Source: Margaritispora aquatica (Eukaryota; Ascomycota; Leotiomycetes; Helotiales; Discinellaceae). Taken from it: DNA of 64,000 nucleotides. A model generated the notes under the pieces. The model saw nothing but the letters and a program-made list of their open reading frames with translations, did not search any database and was not told the origin of the DNA. How positions within the stretch are numbered: the stretch's first letter is position 1; each line of letters starts with the position of its first letter. Shown piece by piece: positions 58,211 to 64,000 of the stretch. The translations under genes and the position numbers were made by a program. The stretch spans positions 1,302,001 through 1,366,000 of the forward strand of contig VJWN01000007.1 of assembly GCA_007644065.1 (NCBI GenBank), given 5' to 3'.

Positions 58211-59789
58211 ATGTCACGAGCTTATCATATATTCGTAGGAAGATTATCCACGCGAGCGGCTCAGAATAGGCACACAGCTGTGGTCGAATACTCGGGCTCC
58301 TTTCCTTTGGTTGAACCTCAGATCGAACCGGAGTCTACGGCATCGACGGCATTGGAAATTCTAAGTCGTGAGAGTTACATCCCACCCGCAACGAGCAATT
58401 CGAGGCAATCTTTGACCATCCAGTCCGAAGAACCTCCACTGTCAATATTTTCGAAGAAGTGGGGGAGTTGTACCGTGAAAGTTATTGAACCAGGTACCAA
58501 GAAGAAGAGAAAACTTCGGACCTTCAAGGTCAGTATCTATTCTTTTTCCAATCCTCAGCTTCGAAGACAATTTTTGACTTCATATTGATACATTCTAGTT
58601 AATGGAGCAACTTCCTACCGAGCTCCGTCGAGCTATTATCGAACATGTCGATCTAGAGTCACTAAAAAGGCTCAGATGTACTTCGAAGTCATGGGCAGCT
58701 CTTGGAGAAGAGTATCTCATCTCCGAATTATTCAGTACTATGCCCTACAGACCAGACACAGAACGTCTAACAGCAATATCCAAACATCCAAAGTTTTCCT
58801 ACAGGATACAGCACATCAATTTTAACCACGGTGAAGTAAATGAATACCATGCCCGACACAACACTTACTTTGCTCTCTACACACGAGAACCAGAAACTCG
58901 TGCCGCGGTAATGGCGTCCTGCTGGAATTCGTTCGCCATGATTAGAGAGAAGAAGAATGAATATCTGCCCAATTCATGCGACCGCCAAGTGTTGACTGAT
59001 ATCTTTGGAAATCTGCCAAACTTGCGATCGGTTTCCATAAATTTGATGGAGAATCCTTTCGGGGAAGAACATCATGAATTGCTAAAATCGCTCTGGGAAA
59101 TGCCATCGTCGCGTCACCTTCCTCGTGTAGCGACCACAGAACGCTTCACGACCATCTTGGCTGCGATTGCGTCGAATTCTTCCACCATCAGCATCAAGAC
59201 ATTAGCACACGACAGACTGCCCTTCGAATTCTTTGCGCAAAAAGAAAGCACATTATCGCTCTTCACTCCCGTGCTGGAAAGCCTCACTAGCCTCACCCTC
59301 GCTCTGGACTATAGCGACATGCCCAACAATCTCCATGCACGACAAGCATTCGATCGTCTCGCTCGATTTCTACAAACCGCCAAGTCGCTGCAAACTTTGT
59401 CTCTGGCACTTCAAGGGCGACGTAAAGTCGACATTTCACCTCTCTTAACTGCCACCACAAAGGCCTTCGCTGACATCAAGAAAATCACCCTCGTGGGCAT
59501 CATTGCCTCCGAGACGGGACTGGGCGATTTCCTCGTCAGGCAGAAGACCAGTCTGCGTGAAGTGCAGCTGGGTGATCATGGCATCAGATCAAAGCATCAA
59601 TCTCCTAACGGGGGCGTGCACCTTTCCAATGGGTCTTTCAGAGGTTTGTTTGAGAGGTTGGGAAGGGAAATGCGCAAGGATTGCTGCGTGAGGGTTCTAG
59701 GGGACTTGGTGGGGTTGGAGAGTGGTGAGAGATGGGTGTTAGGGAGCTTGGATGATGCCAGGAATCTGGAGGAGTATGTCATGGACTGA
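58211..59789 (+). CDS. F-box protein
   Basis: Two exons (58211-58528, 58599-59789) across a 70-nt phase-0 intron give 502 residues. The F-box starts right after the junction: LMEQLPTELRRAIIEHVDLE then SLKRLRCTSKSWAALGEEYL, matching the LPxEL...L..L..VSKxW pattern that binds Skp1 in SCF ubiquitin ligases. The rest is a fungal-type C-terminal region with leucine-rich strands (LPNLRSVSINL, LESLTSLTLALDYSD, KSLQTLSLALQGR, DIKKITLVGII) that probably forms an irregular LRR-like substrate platform. The N-terminal 106 residues are Ser-rich with a basic GTKKKRKLR patch (possible nuclear signal). Translation could also start at ATG 58602, but the upstream frame is open, ends in a clean GTCAGT donor and joins in phase, so I prefer the longer form. 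Targets unknown. Confidence 0.82.
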
Positions 59790-60535
59790 TAGATTTTGGG
59801 AAAAGTTTTGATTTGGATGTGGCATATATATAATGAGACATGGCAAGAAAAGAATAGGATATTAGGTTAATGAATATGAATAATGAGGGTTATGGATTAC
59901 AAAAGTTTGATCAGGACCAGAACTGGGCAGGATCCAACGAGGGAGAGGGACCTCTGAATGTCATTTCTTGCGTGGCTTGAATTCGAATATTTAGTACTGC
60001 TGCCAGTTTGCATCCAAAAACTGTCGCCAATACAGTGTTGCCAGAATTCTAACCCCCGAGCGGAAAGTTCAAGCCGCATCAGAAAAATCCTCACTCCATC
60101 TTGCACAAGCACAATAACCACCACAACGGTAGCGATGGCGAATACATGTTTCAGCGACCGAGAAATCTAAAGTTTGATTCTCTCCAAGCACTTCTCTTTC
60201 TGAAATACAAGAAGGAAAAGTGATCGAGAAACGAGTGATGAACGGGGACGGACATTATCTTAAAGTCCTGAGCCCGCTCCTAAGCGAGATCTTCATCTGA
60301 GGTCCATATGTTCTCATTGGTTCGGATGAACGTTCTCCTCTGGAGTAAGAAATCTTATGATATCAGAACGGCAATGGCTGTGGTTAACTGCTCCCGCTGG
60401 CATAATATATATACTCTCTCTCATATCTCGTCATGCAGGTTCTCACTCGGTTGTCCTTTCCTATGGGTGGAAAGATAACCTACTTTCCACTTTCCACTTC
60501 ACCATAATTAAGTCTAAAGAAAAATAAAACCACCC
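59790..60535. other. Intergenic, promoter of FAD monooxygenase gene
   Basis: Contains the F-box 3' flank and the monooxygenase promoter with its TATA element followed by a CT-rich leader. No exon seen. Confidence 0.55.
60406..60413 (+). promoter_or_regulatory. TATA box of FAD monooxygenase gene
   Basis: TATATATA followed by CTCTCTC, about 123 nt before ATG 60536; the CT block is a common fungal initiator context. Confidence 0.55.
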
Positions 60536-62218
60536 ATGACGATGGAATCCTCCACCCCCCAAGTTCTCATCGTAGGCGGCGGTATAGTCGGCCTCTCGAC
60601 CTCGCTCTTCCTCTCCCAGCAAGGCCTCACCTCCTTGCTCGTCGAGCGCCGTCCAAACACCTCAATGCATCCTCGCTCCCGCAGTGTCAACAGCCGCACC
60701 ATGGAGCTATACCGCTCTCTTGGTATCGACGGTGCTGTACGCGCAGCTGGTGCTTCACTCGCTCCTTCAAAGGGGATTTATAGAGGCACGTCGCTCGTAG
60801 ATGTCATCGGGCCTCATAAGAGGAGCGAGGAGAATTACGCGAGGCTGATGAAGATTTCGGGGATGTTGATGGCGATATTAGGACCGGTGGATAGAGCAAG
60901 AGGGACGCAGGATTGTGTCGAGCCTGTCTTGCTTGAAGCTGCAAGGGAAAGGGGCGGAGATGTGAGGTTTGGGGTTGAATGTGTTGGGTTTGAGCAGGAT
61001 GGAGATGGTGTTTCTGCGACGCTGAGAGAGAGGGAGACGAGTATTGAGACTGTGGTTAGGGTACAGTATCTCATTGCTGCTGATGGGGCAGGAAGTCCCA
61101 TCCGAAAAACACTGGGTGTCAAATCGTCTGGAGCGGGTAGATTTGGATATCTGCTCAATGTCCTCTTCCACGCCGATCTCACAAATTTCGTCAAAGGTCG
61201 GAATTTCAGCCTCTGTCAGATCGAACGGACTGAAGTTCGGGGCTTATTCACATCCATCAACAACAGCGACAGGTGGGTATTCCACTTGTCCTACGATCCA
61301 AGCAAAGGCCAAACACCAGATGATTTCCCACCCGAAAAATGCGAGCAACTCATTCGCATCGCGCTGGGAATGCCAGATGTCGAGATAGCAATCAAGAGCA
61401 TCCTCCCCTGGGAGCCAAGCGTGTACTATGTCGAGCAAATGCAACACGGGCGTGTCTTCCTCGCTGGCGACGCGGCGCACGTTATGCCTCCGTGGGGTGG
61501 ACAAGGTGCCAATAGCGGGATCGCAGACGTACATAACCTCGCTTGGAAGCTCGCTGCTGTGATCAAGGGCCAGGCATCAAGCAGGATACTGGCCACATAT
61601 GATGCTGAGCGATTGCCTGTTGATAGGCTTGCTGCTGATGAGTCTGGGAGGCAGTGTGACGAGGTTGGGCTGATTGATATGAAGCGGACTCTGAAGGCGG
61701 TAGTAGAGCTCATGAGGAGAGTACCGAGGGTCCTAGGATATGGATATAAGTATGCCTCCAAGGCGATTGTGGTGGAGGATGAGATGCCTTGGTATTGGAA
61801 GATTAGGTGGATTTCGCAGTTTGTGGGGTGCGCTTTCCGGCTTTGTGGTGAGGCGGGAACGAGAGTTCCTCATATTTCGATACAGCACGAAGGAGAGATG
61901 ATTTCAACGCTGGATTTGAGCGGCGTGAATTTTGTGCTGCTTGCTGGGAGGGATGGAGATGCGTGGGTAAAGGCAGCCCCGAAGGTTGCTTCGATGCTGG
62001 GTGTTGAATTGGAGGCCTATCGAATTGGTCCTACGAGTGAGCTTGTGTGCAGGAAAGGGTTATGGGAGTCCAGGGCTGGGATCTCGACAAGGGGAGCGTT
62101 ACTTGTTCGTCCAGATGGCTTTGTTGCTTGGAGGTCGTGGGCACAGCCTGTTGAGTTATGTGGGAGGTTGGAGAAAGTGATGCTAAAGGCTTTGTGTCGG
62201 CAGGCTGTCAGTGTTTAG
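60536..62218 (+). CDS. FAD-dependent aromatic monooxygenase (PheA/TfdB type)
   Basis: Intronless, 560 residues. The FAD ADP-binding motif is VLIVGGGIVGLSTSLFLSQQ (GGGIVG at residues 14-19) followed by LLVERRP. The DG motif is YLIAADGAGSPIRKTLG (Asp183), and the GD motif FLAGDAAHVMPPWGGQGANS has Asp312 contacting the flavin ribityl/riboflavin. SRSVNSRTMELYRSLGI after the N-terminal domain is typical of phenol-2-monooxygenase relatives. The C-terminal thioredoxin-like domain of that family is present (NFVLLAGRDGDAWVKAA to LLVRPDGFVAWRSW). Such enzymes hydroxylate phenols or polyketide aromatics with NAD(P)H and oxygen. An ATG two codons downstream (60542) is the alternative start. Lack of introns and a strong TATA box distinguish it from its intron-rich neighbours and may reflect horizontal or recent acquisition; this is inference. 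Confidence 0.95.
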   Translation: MTMESSTPQVLIVGGGIVGLSTSLFLSQQGLTSLLVERRPNTSMHPRSRSVNSRTMELYRSLGIDGAVRAAGASLAPSKGIYRGTSLVDVIGPHKRSEENYARLMKISGMLMAILGPVDRARGTQDCVEPVLLEAARERGGDVRFGVECVGFEQDGDGVSATLRERETSIETVVRVQYLIAADGAGSPIRKTLGVKSSGAGRFGYLLNVLFHADLTNFVKGRNFSLCQIERTEVRGLFTSINNSDRWVFHLSYDPSKGQTPDDFPPEKCEQLIRIALGMPDVEIAIKSILPWEPSVYYVEQMQHGRVFLAGDAAHVMPPWGGQGANSGIADVHNLAWKLAAVIKGQASSRILATYDAERLPVDRLAADESGRQCDEVGLIDMKRTLKAVVELMRRVPRVLGYGYKYASKAIVVEDEMPWYWKIRWISQFVGCAFRLCGEAGTRVPHISIQHEGEMISTLDLSGVNFVLLAGRDGDAWVKAAPKVASMLGVELEAYRIGPTSELVCRKGLWESRAGISTRGALLVRPDGFVAWRSWAQPVELCGRLEKVMLKALCRQAVSV

Positions 62219-63376
62219 GTCACCGAGACGATTGTGAAAGATGTACGACTTACTTGATAAATAGTCATTATAAAGCTCACCTCTCAAATTGGAGCTGTCA
62301 ATATACTCTTACCGGAAATGTTATCTCCCAAGTGAGTGTAATTGAGCCGTAGCCATCATTTCCCATTTACTTCTGTGTTATCATAGCTTGATGACTATTT
62401 GCCGATCATAAAGGATACTAATTCAGTTAGGAGAGAGCACGATCAGTTTAAAGCCGTATTGTTCGCGACATGCTTCTATGTTAGAAAAACACATGCTGAC
62501 AACGCTAATGATCACAGTGTCGATGAACAGGAATCGGTGGTCAACATAAACCTTATGGCGGATACCCTCTATCGAATCATGACTTCTGATTCGGACGTAA
62601 ATCCATACAATATCCGAGAGATGTACTTGTGCACACGAGTATCCTCGCTGTGGTGAACGAAGAAAGACAGAAGGAGGGAGTCAGAAGAGGTTGAGAGAGC
62701 TTTTGCCTTCAGCTCCAGGTAAGTTTCACCATTTGGATATTCAAGCACATAAAGAACAACTTGTAAATAACCCCTCCACCGAAGAGTAACAACAACAACG
62801 ACTTCAAAGAAACATTGTAGACACAAGTAAACATAAGTAAAAACAAAAACCAATATGCAAAAGCAAAAGCGCATCACCAAGTCCAGTTATCTGGGTTGCC
62901 AAACGCCTCAGTATAGGCCAATTACTACGACAATAAATCGGTGTTGCACGTCGTAGCGGCGGAGCTATAAATATGCTTATTGAAAAATCCCTCTTCTGTG
63001 CATGATCCGACGTTGTGTGGTGAAGCCTCCCTATCCTTTTGGGAAAAGAGGCGGGAGCAAGGGTGCTGGGGCTGAAAATCGACTGCACGTATAGCTTCAT
63101 CCATCTTCGCCTGTTAGAAGCACCTGAGAGAAAACTTGAGATCGAATGGAAAAGGATATGATATAGAAATCAGACGCAGACTCAGTAGTCGAGTATTAAT
63201 TTCTTATTTGCGTTGCCGACAATTTGTTGGTTTTGTTATCATAGCCAACTGGCTTGCGTTTCTGTCGACCACAGCCATCATTGACGGTGCTGTACCTATG
63301 CCAAAGTACTTTATTCTCATAAATCTACAAAAATTACACAAAGCCAAAACGTTGCATCCTGCAGAACGACTTGCGC
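62219..63376. other. Convergent intergenic region
   Basis: Between 3' ends of the monooxygenase gene and the right-edge gene. Ordinary composition; A-rich 62820-62850. Frames here show no recognisable protein features. Confidence 0.5.
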
Positions 63377-64000
63377 TTATCTCATTACCAGACTAGGGAA
63401 CATTTTCCGAGAATCTGTATTTACCCTGTACTCATAGATACCTTCACCCGCCGCGATGTATCTGCTTCTGTTAGTGATATGTTATACCATTGTCGTTTAT
63501 TGAAGCTCACAGTATTTTGCCGTCTGGGCTCCAGCAGCAACCCATAGTCTCCCCAGGATGGGCTAGTGATGGCGATTCATCCCTCCCTGTAGATTCAGTA
63601 TTCGCTTCTATCGCGCCCTCAGGTTCTAATACGCCAGCGCGTCGAGGCATCCTTTGTTGATCTTCTACTTCCACACGGAGCCGAGCGGATCTATCGCGTG
63701 GCAATTCAGCAAGATACCGAGAACGATATAGTGCATCGATATCAGCCCATGGATTACTTGGGGAATTGGGCCCAGTCATACGAGATTGCGTCAATGTGAG
63801 ACGCTCGAGATTGGTTGCTGCTTCGTTTTCATTTGTGGCCATTTCTCCTTGCGGAACGCCTATCGAGTCTCTTGCTACTTCTCGCTCCGTCGCATTCTCG
63901 GCTGCAGAAAGCATCATCGATTCGCGCCTCCTGGGCTCTTGTGATCGGAGACTTCTCCTCTCAGTTTCGCGATTCCGTTCATTGATGAAAGCTCGGAAAG
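63377..64000 (-). CDS. Partial gene, protein ending in WSPDG-type conserved motif
   Basis: The 5' part lies beyond the right edge. The frame is open from 64000 down to 63511 (RAFINERNRETERRSLRSQE, then PNSPSNPWADIDALYRSRYL, AELPRDRSARLRVEVEDQQR) and ends in MGCCWSPDGKIL. A TGA follows directly at 63507-63509, but it lies in a GTGAGC donor: a 49-nt intron (63462-63510) joins to 63377-63461, giving YIAAGEGIYEYRVNTDSRKM then FPSLVMR and a TAA. The combined end WSPDGKIL|YIAAGEGIYEYRVN looks like one WD-repeat-type blade and fits a conserved end I associate with fungal proteins of unknown function. The visible part is Arg/Glu-rich and probably disordered. At least 191 residues are seen. Confidence 0.75.

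Overview
This 64 kb window is nuclear DNA of a filamentous ascomycete (Pezizomycotina; Leotiomycetes is a weak guess from overall feel only). Reasons: genes are monocistronic and on both strands, and most introns are 40-90 nt with GTRNGT donors and YAG acceptors. Families typical of filamentous fungi occur: LaeA-like and plant-type methyltransferases, a C2H2 plus fungal-specific transcription factor, DHA1 transporters, a phenol-hydroxylase-type FAD monooxygenase. Intergenic DNA is rich in AGGT/TAGG microsatellites. I rebuilt exon joins by reading frame across splice sites. I see no CRISPR, rRNA, convincing tRNA or intact transposon.

Left block (0-10 kb): ToxD-like NADPH enoyl reductase/quinone oxidoreductase (-), an unknown single-pass membrane protein (-), a plant-type O-methyltransferase (-), a LaeA-like methyltransferase (+) and an epoxide-hydrolase-type alpha/beta hydrolase (+). 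These look like secondary-metabolite tailoring genes, but no backbone synthase is in the window; one could lie beyond the left edge.

10-26.5 kb is mostly housekeeping: a basic low-complexity protein (-), the nuclear rim protein Nur1 (-) divergent from V-ATPase subunit F (+), an ML/NPC2 lipid-transfer protein (-), an EBP-type sterol isomerase with all catalytic residues retained (-), the Set3-type PHD-SET protein (+) and ALG7 (-), which has an unusually long 471-nt intron. 27-38.4 kb carries two DHA1 MFS transporters flanking a large predicted nuclear protein with an HEIGH zinc-protease motif, the most unusual protein here.

40-43.3 kb has Rab GDP-dissociation inhibitor and mitochondrial ribosomal protein MRPL4/uL29m (both -). 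A gene-poor stretch of about 9.6 kb follows, with one tentative Ser-rich small gene, up to a 1009-residue C2H2/Fungal_trans transcription factor at 53 kb with a long repeat-rich leader. 57-64 kb holds a 66-residue single-pass membrane protein hidden by an intron, an F-box protein, a FAD monooxygenase, and the 3' part of a gene that runs off the right edge and whose true last exon lies beyond an apparent stop codon.
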